Assembly: GCA_023433615.1 (NCBI GenBank)
Contig: JAEZCJ010000036.1
Location: 1-22,119, forward strand
DNA: 22,119 bases
Source of the DNA: Bacillota bacterium
GTDB lineage: Bacteria > Bacillota > Bacilli > Paenibacillales > Paenibacillaceae
Reading direction: 5' to 3'
The translations under genes were made by a program, and so were the position numbers. Of this stretch, positions 14,745-22,119 are shown piece by piece (position 1 is the first letter of the stretch; each line of letters starts with the position of its first letter). The notes beneath the pieces were generated by a model. That model searched no databases. It was not told the origin of the DNA and saw only the letters and a list, made by a program, of their open reading frames with translations.

Positions 14745-15824
14745 CTAACCCAGAACGGTCAATTCCTTCGGGGATGAGGTTAATATTTTAATCCCGGTGT
14801 CGGTTATCGCGACGTCGTCCTCGATCCTTACTCCGCCGAAGCCGGGGAGATAGATGCCGGGCTCGACCGTCACGATCATGCCGGGTGTTAAAATCGTATC
14901 GCTCTTCATGGATAACCGCGGCGCTTCATGGATTTCCATGCCGAGTCCATGTCCGGTACCGTGTCCGAAAAACTCTCCATAACCATACCGCTTGATGATA
15001 TCCCGCGTCAAGGCATCCGCTTCGCGGCCCGTCATGCCCGGCCGGATGTTCGCCAAGGCATGAAGCTGTGCTTCGAGCACGATCGAATAGATCTCGCGAT
15101 GCTTATCGCTCGGCGTGCCGATGACGACAGTCCGCGTAAGATCCGAGCAGTAGCCGTTGTACAGCGCGCCGAAATCGAGCTTGACGAATTCGTTCGCGGC
15201 AACCTTCCGCTCGCTGGCGACGCCGTGCGGCAGCGCCGATCGTTCGCCGGAAGCGACGATCGTATCGAAGGATGGGCCAGAGGCGCCGTTCCTACGCATG
15301 AAGGTCTCCATCTCGAGCGCGATCTCGAGCTCCGTCCGGCCGGTCTCGATATAGCCGAGAATATGCTTGAACGTGTTGTCCGCCAGCATCGCAGCATCTT
15401 GCATCACGGCGATCTCCGCATCGTCCTTCACGGCGCGAAGCTCCTCCACGAGCGATGACAGCGGGACCAGCTCGACCGGGGCAAGCGCCTTGGACCATGC
15501 TTGATACTCGGCATACGTCACATGCTGTTCCTCGAACCCGAGCTTCTGAATCCCTTCCTTCGCCAGCAGCGCAGCGACAGTGTCGAGCAGCTCAGGCGCG
15601 TGTTCGACAACCTGGTAGCCGACCGCTTGCGCAGGCGCCTGCGTCATATACCGAAAATCCGTGAGCAGCGAGCGGCTGTTCGACGTCAAGAGCAGTACGC
15701 CGGCCGTGCCCGTGAATCCGCTCAAGTAGCGGCGATTCACGGCAGAAGCAACGAGCATGGCTTCCAGCCCGAGCGAAGCCAGCTTCGCCTGCAGGCGGTC
15801 GGCGCGATTCATGGTCTCCACCAT
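14745..15824 (-). CDS. yqhT: M24 family Xaa-Pro aminopeptidase/dipeptidase (YqhT)
   Basis: This 359-residue protein has a creatinase-like N-terminal domain (about 1-130) and a pita-bread catalytic domain. The five predicted metal ligands are Asp217, Asp228 (LDFGA and YCSDLTRT), His292 in HGTGHGLG, Glu321 in VTVEPGIY and Glu335 in VRIEDDV, matching the M24 dinuclear metal site. It should cleave peptides with proline in the second position. The ATG at 15824 is chosen over the ATG four codons downstream because AAGGAG lies seven bases before it. It lies between aroQ and efp; pairing with EF-P, which handles proline-rich translation, is a conserved arrangement. Confidence 0.93.
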   Translation of the reverse strand: MVETMNRADRLQAKLASLGLEAMLVASAVNRRYLSGFTGTAGVLLLTSNSRSLLTDFRYMTQAPAQAVGYQVVEHAPELLDTVAALLAKEGIQKLGFEEQHVTYAEYQAWSKALAPVELVPLSSLVEELRAVKDDAEIAVMQDAAMLADNTFKHILGYIETGRTELEIALEMETFMRRNGASGPSFDTIVASGERSALPHGVASERKVAANEFVKLDFGALYNGYCSDLTRTVVIGTPSDKHREIYSIVLEAQLHALANIRPGMTGREADALTRDIIKRYGYGEFFGHGTGHGLGMEIHEAPRLSMKSDTILTPGMIVTVEPGIYLPGFGGVRIEDDVAITDTGIKILTSSPKELTVLG

Positions 15825-15856
15825 CGATCCTCTCCTTCGGATGGGAATGTACGTTG

Positions 15857-16291
15857 CTAGGCTTGCATGGCATTCGCGAGCGCATGAAGACCAAGCTCGT
15901 AGCCGTAAGCGCCGAAGCCAGCGATCTGGCCTACGGCAACGGGAGCGATGACGGATTGATGCCGGAACGCTTCCCGTTTATGTATATTAGACAGGTGCAC
16001 TTCGACGACAGGAAGCGCCACCGTGCTGAGCGCGTCCCGCAAGGCGTAGCTGTAGTGCGTCAATGCGCCGGGATTGATCAGAATGCCGTTCATCTCGCCG
16101 TATGCGGCATGAATGCGGTCGATCAACGCGCCTTCGTGATTCGATTGGAAGAAGAAAATCTCCAGACCTAGACGGCCGCCGCATTCGCGCAAGGCCGCTT
16201 CGATGCTTGCGAGCGTATCCGTACCGTAGATGCCGGGCTCCCGCACGCCTAACATATTCAAGTTCGGGCCGTTCATGACGAGCACCTTCAT
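15857..16291 (-). CDS. aroQ: Type II 3-dehydroquinate dehydratase
   Basis: AroQ converts 3-dehydroquinate to 3-dehydroshikimate in aromatic amino acid synthesis. The 144-residue product has NGPNLNMLGVREPGIYG, with Arg17 and Tyr22, then Asn73 and His79 in INPGALTH, His99 in EVHLSN and Arg110. These correspond to the active-site set of the Mycobacterium tuberculosis enzyme (two positions later in that numbering). The ATG at 16291 has GGAGG seven bases upstream. It belongs to the yqhR-aroQ-yqhT-efp direction set. Confidence 0.97.
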   Translation of the reverse strand: MKVLVMNGPNLNMLGVREPGIYGTDTLASIEAALRECGGRLGLEIFFFQSNHEGALIDRIHAAYGEMNGILINPGALTHYSYALRDALSTVALPVVEVHLSNIHKREAFRHQSVIAPVAVGQIAGFGAYGYELGLHALANAMQA

Positions 16292-16391
16292 CCCTGCACC
16301 TCCATGCCTCTCTCTGCCTGCTAAGAACCACGAGCCATTTTACCATAACTTTCGGCATTTTGAGAAGCTTTTCCTGCTTGCAGGTCGAACG

Positions 16392-16901
16392 CTACGCTCG
16401 GTTAGCCGTCGGTTCTCGGCTTGCCTCGTCATGAAATTCGAAGGCGATCGAATAGCCGATGAACATTCCCCACATCAGATAGACGCAAAATTCGGTGATT
16501 AGCGTATCCCAGCCGATCCGATTGGGAGGAAGCACCATGCCTGCCAGCGGCCCGATCACGAGGAATATCAGCGCCCACCAGCCCACGCCGTATGCCAGGC
16601 CGGCCCATGGTCCGCGGAATCGCTTCAGCGTCCCTATATATAGGTAGGCAGCCATGATCGAGAACGCGATGAATGCGGCTAGGCCTGCCGCTTGTCCCCA
16701 TCCGCTGCGCAGGAATGCGCGGGTGAAGAACGGCTCCAGCATATAGCCGGGAACAGCTTCCGTGAAATTGATGACATAGAACATCCAATGCAGCACGCTC
16801 CAGAATACGCCGGCAAAAAAACCGAGGTTGAGCGTGTACGTGAGGATGTTCGTGCGATGCGTTTGCTTGCGCTTGCGTGCTTGCAGCCATAACGTCGACA
16901 A
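16392..16901 (-). CDS. yqhR: YqhR family membrane protein
   Basis: The 169-residue product has a basic N-terminus (KRKQTHRTN) and about four hydrophobic segments, including NLGFFAGVFWSVLHWMFYVI and YGVGWWALIFLVIGPLAGM. It ends in a charged tail. Sequence and position between yqhQ and aroQ match B. subtilis YqhR, whose function is unknown. The start is a TTG at 16901, the first possible start after an in-frame stop, with a weak AGGG Shine-Dalgarno. It is divergent from yqhQ. Confidence 0.85.
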   Translation of the reverse strand: MSTLWLQARKRKQTHRTNILTYTLNLGFFAGVFWSVLHWMFYVINFTEAVPGYMLEPFFTRAFLRSGWGQAAGLAAFIAFSIMAAYLYIGTLKRFRGPWAGLAYGVGWWALIFLVIGPLAGMVLPPNRIGWDTLITEFCVYLMWGMFIGYSIAFEFHDEASREPTANRA

Positions 16902-16935
16902 GACGGATCATCCCTTCCGAGAGAGTTTGACCAGT

Positions 16936-16963
16936 ATTATGCCTCCCGGAGCGTTCCTTTAAC
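16936..16963 (-). promoter_or_regulatory. Possible promoter for yqhR-aroQ-yqhT-efp
   Basis: On the minus strand, CATAAT (16936-16941) follows GTTAAA (16958-16963) with a 16-bp spacer. The -10 is five of six to consensus and the -35 is weak. It lies in the divergent gap to yqhQ. Confidence 0.3.
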
Positions 16964-16987
16964 CCCGGCTCCGCGGCCTCCGGCACG

Positions 16988-17017
16988 TTGGCAATTGGCA
17001 CGCGAATCAAGTAAAAT
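16988..17017 (+). promoter_or_regulatory. Sigma-A-like promoter of yqhQP
   Basis: TTGGCA (16988-16993), an 18-bp spacer and TAAAAT (17012-17017) give five of six matches in each hexamer, about 60 bp before the yqhQ start. Confidence 0.55.
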
Positions 17018-17077
17018 AGGAGAACAAGCTTCCATGCGGTCAACCGGAAGCGTTCGACACGAAAGGTGGAACACCCG

Positions 17078-18049
17078 TTGCCTCAGGACAAACAAGAAGA
17101 GATATGCAGCATTTACGGCGGACAAGCCGTCATCGAAGGCGTCATGTTCGCAGGTCGTCACGTGAACGTTACCGCCGTTAGACGCAAGAACGACGAGATC
17201 GTCTATTACGAGGTACCGAAGGTATCGAAGCCATGGGTTCAGAAGCTGAAGAAAATTCCGTTCCTGCGAGGGCTTGTCGGAATCGTCGAATCCAGCGCCA
17301 AGGGCTCTCAGCACCTGAACTTCTCCATTGAAGCCTATGCCGAAGACGAGGCTGGCGAGGAGGCCCCTGCAAAAGCTGCTGAATCGGCGAAGAAGACCGA
17401 AGAAGGCAAGTCCGGATGGAGCTTGTCGATGCTGGTAGGCGTGACGGTCGCCGGCGTCATCTCGTTCATCGTCGGGAAGCTGGTATTCACGCTGGTGCCC
17501 GCCGCCGTTGAGGAGCTGTTATTCGGCCAGGCATTCACGAACATGTTCCTGCATAATCTGGTGGAAGGCCTTATTAAGATCGTATTCCTCCTGACTTATC
17601 TCTACGTGATATCGCTTACGCCGATGATCAAGCGGTTATTCCAGTACCATGGCGCAGAACATAAGGTCATTACGGCCTATGAATCCGGCGACCCGCTGAC
17701 AGTCGAGAACGTGCAGAAGCATACGAGGCTCCACTACCGCTGCGGAAGCAGCTTCATCATTCTGTCGGTCATCGTCGGCGTCGTCTTATATTCGCTGCCG
17801 ATCTTCACATGGGATTCGCTGTGGGAACGGATCTACATTCGCATTCTGCTGCTCCCGCTCGTGCTCGGCGTCTCGTACGAAGCGCTCAAATTCACGAATG
17901 CGCTGCGCGATATCCCGGTACTCCGCTATCTGGGCTACCCGGGTCTATGGCTGCAGCTGCTGACGACGAAGGAACCGACCAACGAGCAGGTAGCCGTATC
18001 GATCGCTTCGTTCAATCGCATGCGCGAGCTGGATCGCCAAGTAACGTAA
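17078..18049 (+). CDS. yqhQ: YqhQ, DUF1385 membrane protein
   Basis: The 323-residue product has the DUF1385 signature YGGQAVIEGVMF (13-24). Two further conserved motifs follow: HGAEHK (191-196), which could bind metal, and RCGSSF (221-226). About four membrane segments occupy the middle and C-terminal parts, and an Ala/Glu-rich variable loop lies at about 88-112. An in-frame GTG 12 bases upstream overlaps the ribosome-binding site; TTG at 17078, seven to eight bases after GAAAGGTGG, is the better start. No biochemical role is established for the family. It is followed by yqhP in the same direction. Confidence 0.92.
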   Translation: MPQDKQEEICSIYGGQAVIEGVMFAGRHVNVTAVRRKNDEIVYYEVPKVSKPWVQKLKKIPFLRGLVGIVESSAKGSQHLNFSIEAYAEDEAGEEAPAKAAESAKKTEEGKSGWSLSMLVGVTVAGVISFIVGKLVFTLVPAAVEELLFGQAFTNMFLHNLVEGLIKIVFLLTYLYVISLTPMIKRLFQYHGAEHKVITAYESGDPLTVENVQKHTRLHYRCGSSFIILSVIVGVVLYSLPIFTWDSLWERIYIRILLLPLVLGVSYEALKFTNALRDIPVLRYLGYPGLWLQLLTTKEPTNEQVAVSIASFNRMRELDRQVT

Positions 18050-18117
18050 CGCGTAACTGAACCGTCGGCGGAATTCGTCACAACAGCGTATCACCCTCTG
18101 GAAAGGATGGTTATGCC

Positions 18118-18411
18118 ATGCGCCGCAAAATTCACCCCATGTTCCTGATTCTGCTCGGCTTGATCGGCATCGGCATCGTGTATCAGCTCATGGAATCCCC
18201 TTCCCAGCTGATCATACCGCTTGCCGTATTCGCCGTCGTATTCCTGCTCTATAAGTTCCCGCCCGGCGGCACTCGTCGCGCCGGTGCTTACAAGACGGGT
18301 ACGGCCGCCGATCGCGCCAAGCCTAAGACGAAGAGCAGCCAGCGCAAGACCGTGCCGTTCCGCGTGATCGAAGGCGGCAAGGACGACGATAATCTGCCGA
18401 AGTACCATTAA
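18118..18411 (+). CDS. yqhP: YqhP/SA1362 family small membrane protein
   Basis: The 97-residue product has a basic N-terminus and two hydrophobic helices (about 8-24 and 31-45). A basic, low-complexity tail ends in NLPKYH. The position between yqhQ and yqhO matches B. subtilis yqhP, and the two-helix plus basic tail form fits the SA1362 family; sequence identity is weak by eye. AAAGGA lies 10 bases before the ATG at 18118. Its stop overlaps the yqhO stop tail to tail. Function unknown. Confidence 0.75.
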   Translation: MRRKIHPMFLILLGLIGIGIVYQLMESPSQLIIPLAVFAVVFLLYKFPPGGTRRAGAYKTGTAADRAKPKTKSSQRKTVPFRVIEGGKDDDNLPKYH

Positions 18412-19331
18412 TCGCCGATTCGATGGATGTACTGTTCGAAGAAGTCTGCCGTACGCTCGCGGCCGGAACGGAACAGCTTGTCGCTCCATTCCTCGCTGAG
18501 ATTGAACTGCGTGTTCCGAACGCCGAGCGTCGGAATTTTCACCGTGCGCATGCGGTTATGCTTCTCGATGTACCGCTCGTCATGCGCCTGCATCATCGTC
18601 TCGAATATCGCTTGCAGCATCGACAACGGGCCGCGGATCTTCCGCGGCTCGTTGTCGTTCTTGCCGACAAGCTGGAAGCCGATCGTCGGTATCCGATCGG
18701 CCGTTCCGACGGGGCCGTCGAACAGCCACAGCGGGAGATTGCTGAGCAGCGCGCCGTCAACGATGTAAGCGTATTTGTTCGCGGCTGGTCCTCTCCTGTC
18801 GCTAATCGACTGCCTCAGCATGACAGGGTCGAAGAAATACGGGATGCTCGTGCTCATTCGCACGGCTCTTGCCACCTCTAATCGCATCGGATCGATGCCG
18901 TAGCTCCCGATATCGCCCGGCAATGCCAGCAGCTTGCCGTTCGTAATATCGGAGGCGATGACGGTCAGCTTGCCGGCCGGCAAATCGCCGAAATATCGAA
19001 TGCCCCTCCTCAACAGAGCCGCTCGAATCCACTCTTCGAGCGCTTCTCCCGAATACAATCCTTTCTTCCATAACAGTCGCGATACGGGGCCGAACGGCGG
19101 GATGCCGAAGGCTCGGCCGCGTTTCAGGAACGAGCGAAACGGCGTATGTTTGATCATCCCCTCGATCTCTGCTGCCGTGAAGCCCGCTGCCAGCAATGCG
19201 GCGATGATCGCGCCTGACGAGGTGCCTGCCACGCGGCGAACCGCAATGCACCGCCGTTCCAGCTCCGCTACGGCTCCGGCCAGCGCGATCCCCTTAACGC
19301 CGCCGCCTTCGAATACCGCATTGATCTCCAA
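18408..19331 (-). CDS. yqhO: Patatin-like phospholipase family protein (YqhO)
   Basis: The 307-residue product has the full patatin catalytic set: oxyanion-hole GGGVKG (9-14), nucleophile elbow GTSSG with Ser38, and the DG dyad Asp192 in VDGALLSNLP. This predicts an intracellular acyl hydrolase using a Ser-Asp dyad, probably on phospholipid; the substrate is unknown. Position after mntR matches B. subtilis YqhO. The start is TTG at 19331 with AAGGAGG seven bases upstream. Confidence 0.93.
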   Translation of the reverse strand: MEINAVFEGGGVKGIALAGAVAELERRCIAVRRVAGTSSGAIIAALLAAGFTAAEIEGMIKHTPFRSFLKRGRAFGIPPFGPVSRLLWKKGLYSGEALEEWIRAALLRRGIRYFGDLPAGKLTVIASDITNGKLLALPGDIGSYGIDPMRLEVARAVRMSTSIPYFFDPVMLRQSISDRRGPAANKYAYIVDGALLSNLPLWLFDGPVGTADRIPTIGFQLVGKNDNEPRKIRGPLSMLQAIFETMMQAHDERYIEKHNRMRTVKIPTLGVRNTQFNLSEEWSDKLFRSGRERTADFFEQYIHRIGD

Positions 19332-19460
19332 GGCTTCGCCTCCTTATGCCGATTCGCCGCCTGCCCTGTCGGCACTAACGATCCACCATATGCGGCAAGG
19401 CTCGGGCACTATGACTGAGGCGTTTAAGGAAGGTAGAGGCTGTATGATCTCAATGCAGCA

Positions 19461-19499
19461 AAAAGACCGCCCAGGTAATTGTTTCAGCCTGGAGCGGCC
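19461..19499 (-). terminator. Terminator of mntR
   Basis: On the minus strand, GGCCGCTCCAGG and CCTGGGCGGTC form a stem with a bulge and one G-U pair, followed by TTTTT. It begins directly after the mntR stop and lies ahead of yqhO. Confidence 0.8.
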
Positions 19500-19502
19500 T
19501 CG

Positions 19503-19928
19503 TTACGATTCGTTATCCAATTCCGACCTTACGGCATTGAGCTCCTCCAGCCGCTTAGGGTCGCGCTTCATGTATTCGACCAGCGTCTCGATGCAAGTGA
19601 TCGAATCCCAGCTCAGGTGGTGCTCGATGCCCTCGACGTCCTTATAGATATTCTCTTCCTGCACGCCGATTAGCGTCAGGAACGACTCCAGCAGCTGATG
19701 ACGGTCAACAAGGCGCTTGCCCATCTTCTTGCCCTTGTTCGTCAGCACGAGTCCGCGATACTTCTCGTATATCAAATAGTTATCCTTGTCGAGCTTCTGG
19801 ATCATCTTCGTAACGGAAGACGGATGGACCTCGAGTCCTTCGGCGATGTCGGATACGCGGGCATAGCCCTTCTCGTCGATCAGCTTATAGATCCTCTCCA
19901 GATAATCCTCCATGCTTGGCGTTGCCAT
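19503..19928 (-). CDS. mntR: Manganese-responsive transcriptional regulator MntR
   Basis: MntR is a DtxR-family repressor that binds DNA when loaded with Mn(II) and shuts off manganese import. The 141-residue product is very close to B. subtilis MntR. It has MATPSMEDY, a winged helix with RVSDIAEGLEVHPSSVTKMI, and all six metal-site residues: Asp8, Glu11, His77, Glu99, Glu102 and His103. GAGGAGG abuts an in-frame ATG at 19934, so the ATG at 19928, six bases further on, is the real start. A partial metal ABC permease at the right edge may be a target. Confidence 0.97.
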   Translation of the reverse strand: MATPSMEDYLERIYKLIDEKGYARVSDIAEGLEVHPSSVTKMIQKLDKDNYLIYEKYRGLVLTNKGKKMGKRLVDRHQLLESFLTLIGVQEENIYKDVEGIEHHLSWDSITCIETLVEYMKRDPKRLEELNAVRSELDNES

Positions 19929-19978
19929 CGCCATCCTCCTCAGTAACGCTTCCATTCCGTTCGTCCGAACGAGTATCT

Positions 19979-20008
19979 ATTGTACCATAACCGAACTTTC
20001 CGCGACAA
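19979..20008 (-). promoter_or_regulatory. Sigma-A-like promoter of mntR
   Basis: The minus strand has TTGTCG, an 18-bp spacer and TACAAT preceded by TGG, an extended -10. The leader contains a CGTTCG/CGAACG dyad (19958-19971) just downstream of the predicted start site. Confidence 0.55.
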
Positions 20009-20117
20009 CTCGGACCGATCCGCTCCTTATTCTGCCGCCTCCGCACGATAAAGTTGCCACGCTTGGCCGCGGCCTTTCCGACGCATAATAACCTTAACTC
20101 GATTACGGGAGGCAGCC

Positions 20118-21188
20118 ATGATGACCACCGGCACCATTGACAGGCCTCAGACATCCCGCTTCCGCGCTTCGTTCGTTCCGGAGCTCGCCTACTTTGAGCC
20201 CGGCGCCCTGGAATACCCGAAGGGGCAGCGCATCTATGAGTGGGCGAGGCAAGCCGGCATTCCGATCCGGATGACCACTTCGCACAACCGAATCACGAAT
20301 CTGCCCGGGGACACCGAGCTCGAGCAATACAAGATCGCGAAGCGGACGCTTGTCGTCGGCGTTCGCAAGACGCTGAAGTTCGACACCTCCAAGCCGTCTG
20401 CCGAATACGCCATTCCGATTGCGACAGGCTGCATGGGACACTGCCACTACTGCTACTTGCAGACGACGCTTGGGGCCAAGCCTTATATTCGCGTCTATGT
20501 CAATATCGACGACATCCTGGAAGCCGCACGCGGCTATATTGCGGAAAGGATACCGGAAATCACGCGCTTCGAAGCGGCTTGCACCTCCGATCCTGTAGGA
20601 CTGGAGCCGATAACGGGCAGCCTGCGCGAGCTGATCGAATTCATGGCGGATCAGCCCTATGGCCGTCTGCGTTTCGTGACCAAATTCCATACGGTCGACA
20701 ATCTGCTCGATGCGCGCCATAACGGTCATACCCGCATTCGATTCAGCGTGAACAGCAAATATGTCATCCAACATTTTGAACCTGCGACCTCCCGCTTCGA
20801 GGAACGGATCGACGCGGCCGCCAAGGTCGCGGCCGCAGGCTATCCGATCGGCTTCATCATCGCCCCGATCATCATGCATGACGGCTGGGAGGAGGGCTAC
20901 ACGGAGCTGCTGCACGCATTGTCGCAAGCCCTTCCCGCCCATGCTTCGTCGAACTTGACATTCGAGCTGATCCAGCATCGCTTCACGAAGACGGCAAAGA
21001 GCGTCATCGAGAAGCGATACCCGAAGTCGAAGCTCGAGATGGAGATCGAGCAGCGGAAGTACAAGTGGGGCCGCTGGGGACAAGGCAAGTACGTGTACCC
21101 TGATGAACAAGCAGAAGCGCTCCGCATGTTGATCACGGAGCGCATCTTCGAACATTATCCCGACGCCGCTATCGACTATTTCACTTAA
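20118..21188 (+). CDS. splB: Spore photoproduct lyase
   Basis: SplB is a radical SAM enzyme that reverses the thymine dimer (spore photoproduct) formed by UV in dormant spores, using a 4Fe-4S cluster and S-adenosylmethionine. The 356-residue product has the cluster motif CMGHCHYC, with Cys105, Cys109 and Cys112. Cys155 is exactly 50 residues after the first cluster cysteine, as for the hydrogen-donor Cys141 versus Cys91 in B. subtilis. A Tyr follows the third cysteine. GGGAGG precedes the two adjacent ATG codons. A CATAATA at 20084-20090 resembles a sigma-G -10 but lacks a clear -35. Confidence 0.97.
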   Translation: MMTTGTIDRPQTSRFRASFVPELAYFEPGALEYPKGQRIYEWARQAGIPIRMTTSHNRITNLPGDTELEQYKIAKRTLVVGVRKTLKFDTSKPSAEYAIPIATGCMGHCHYCYLQTTLGAKPYIRVYVNIDDILEAARGYIAERIPEITRFEAACTSDPVGLEPITGSLRELIEFMADQPYGRLRFVTKFHTVDNLLDARHNGHTRIRFSVNSKYVIQHFEPATSRFEERIDAAAKVAAAGYPIGFIIAPIIMHDGWEEGYTELLHALSQALPAHASSNLTFELIQHRFTKTAKSVIEKRYPKSKLEMEIEQRKYKWGRWGQGKYVYPDEQAEALRMLITERIFEHYPDAAIDYFT

Positions 21189-21898
21189 AATTTCAACCAC
21201 TCGGGCGTGATGCTGTTCAGATAGACCGTGATGCGCGTCATCTGGTCGGTGAACAGCAGAATGCCCATGAGGATCATAATCGCGCCGCCGATTTTCATGA
21301 AGGTATTCGAGTAGCGCAGAATAGCTCGCGCCGATCCGACGAAGAATGCCAGCACGAAGAACGGAATGGCGAACCCGAGCGCGTAAGCGGTCGTCATGGA
21401 GAACCAGGAACCGGGAGACGTTGCCTGCAAGCCTAAGATCGCCGTTAGAATCGGCCCGATACAAGGCGACCACCCTGCCGAGAAGCCGATGCCGAAGATG
21501 AAGGAGCCGAGGTATCCGGACTTGCTGGTCCGCAGATTCAATTTGCGCTCCTTCATCAGGAACGCGGGCTGGAAGATCCCGATCAGGAACAGTCCCATAA
21601 GTATGATCAGAATGGCGGACAATTGACGGATCAGCGCCTGGTAATCGCGGAAGAAGTCCGCGAAGGCGTTCACGCCGTAGCCTAGCGTATAGAACAAGAG
21701 CGAGAAGCCGAGCAGGAAGAACAACGTGTGCGTCATCGTCCGCATGCGCACGTCCCTCGGCTTGTGCTCTGCCTTCAAGTCGCTGACGGATATGCCCGTT
21801 ATGTAGGAGAGATAGGACGGGTAGAGCGGCAAGCAGCACGGCGAGATGAACGACGCGATTCCGGCGCCGAACGCCAACCATAGATTAAGCTCATTCAA
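21185..21898 (-). CDS. ccdA: CcdA, thiol-reductant transporter for cytochrome c biogenesis
   Basis: CcdA carries reducing equivalents across the membrane to extracytoplasmic thiol-disulfide proteins (ResA, StoA) for cytochrome c maturation and spore cortex formation. The 237-residue protein has about six transmembrane segments, and the redox cysteines occur in ISPCCLPLYPSYLSYITG (Cys21 in SPC) and GWSPCIGPIL (Cys146). An extra cysteine (Cys22) follows the first. TTG at 21898 is the start, with AAGGAG eight bases upstream. It begins 15 bp after the permease stop and ends overlapping splB, tail to tail. Confidence 0.93.
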   Translation of the reverse strand: MNELNLWLAFGAGIASFISPCCLPLYPSYLSYITGISVSDLKAEHKPRDVRMRTMTHTLFFLLGFSLLFYTLGYGVNAFADFFRDYQALIRQLSAILIILMGLFLIGIFQPAFLMKERKLNLRTSKSGYLGSFIFGIGFSAGWSPCIGPILTAILGLQATSPGSWFSMTTAYALGFAIPFFVLAFFVGSARAILRYSNTFMKIGGAIMILMGILLFTDQMTRITVYLNSITPEWLKF

Positions 21899-21913
21899 GT
21901 TGCAGTCTCCTTT

Positions 21914-22119
21914 CTACAGCTTTCTTCTTCGACCCGCGCCTGCCAACAGCAGCAGCAGAATCGCGATGAGAAGCAGCACAACGGTTGCCCCTGGAGCCAA
22001 ATTCCACACGCCGGCGATCAGCAGGCCGCCGATCATGGCGATCTCGGCGATCGCGACAGCCAGCAGCACGGATTGCTTGAAGCTGCGGGCGATCAGCAGG
22101 CTGCACGCAGCCGGAATCG
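21914..22119 (-). CDS. Metal ABC transporter permease, C-terminal part (ABC-3 family)
   Basis: Only the last 68 codons are in the window; the start lies beyond the right edge. The visible end reads IPAACSLLIARSFKQSVLLA, then two hydrophobic helices with GGLLIAGVWNLAPGATVVLL, and stops after RRRKL. The PAA..LLIARSF region and the PGATVVL end are typical of Mn/Zn ABC-3 permeases (MntB/ZnuB type). Nearby mntR makes manganese the more likely substrate, but zinc is equally compatible with the sequence. It is followed by ccdA. Confidence 0.7.
   Translation of the reverse strand, partial: IPAACSLLIARSFKQSVLLAVAIAEIAMIGGLLIAGVWNLAPGATVVLLLIAILLLLLAGAGRRRKL

Noticed and set aside
20103..21881. A 592-codon open frame on the minus strand across splB and ccdA
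   Set aside because: It runs antisense to splB and in a different frame through ccdA; its composition is rich in Arg, His and Asp with no motif, typical of a shadow frame.

Overview
The window is chromosomal DNA from an endospore-forming member of Bacillales. It carries the complete spoIIIA operon, splB and mntR, and its gene order matches the mntR-yqhO-yqhP-yqhQ-yqhR-aroQ-yqhT-efp-yqhV-spoIIIA-accB-accC-yqhY block known from Bacillus subtilis. The GC-rich coding sequence, frequent TTG and GTG starts and protein sequences suggest Paenibacillaceae (Paenibacillus or Cohnella-like); this placement is an inference. Apart from a short recurring element, the genes look like ordinary housekeeping and sporulation genes.

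Layout from left to right. 54-2984 (minus): a DUF2273 membrane protein, AmaP, the Asp23 protein YqhY and biotin carboxylase AccC. 3082-3567 (minus): biotin carboxyl carrier protein AccB, with its own extended -10 promoter. 3758-9380 (minus): spoIIIAH to spoIIIAA, eight genes of the mother-cell half of the SpoIIIA-SpoIIQ channel. 9655-9921 (minus): yqhV. 10067-12305 (plus): comA and comB, the first two steps of sulfolactate synthesis, then a DUF441 membrane protein. Good sigma-E-like promoters precede comA and the DUF441 gene. 12306-12715 has no gene but holds a perfect inverted repeat and the lysC terminator. 12716-16901 (minus): aspartate kinase, EF-P, an M24 aminopeptidase, AroQ and YqhR. 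17078-18411 (plus): yqhQ and yqhP. 18408-19928 (minus): a patatin-like protein and the manganese regulator MntR. 20118-21188 (plus): spore photoproduct lyase. 21185-22119 (minus): CcdA and the end of a metal ABC permease.

Relative to B. subtilis, comA, comB, the DUF441 gene and lysC lie between efp and yqhV. Sulfolactate is a known spore component in B. subtilis, so comAB beside spoIIIA and behind a sigma-E-like promoter makes sense as a mother-cell function.

The most unusual signal is a family of noncoding repeats confined to gaps in the left 10 kb: three full copies (902-1052 plus, 4414-4565 plus, 9446-9632 minus) and one 43-bp miniature (3009-3051 minus). The internal sequence is strongly conserved. 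The outermost arms are perfectly self-complementary within each full copy (8 to 10 bp) but differ between copies. One copy separates spoIIIAG from spoIIIAH and provides the spoIIIAG stop codon; another lies just upstream of the likely spoIIIA promoter. I do not recognise the family. It behaves like a small mobile element encoding a structured RNA or DNA.
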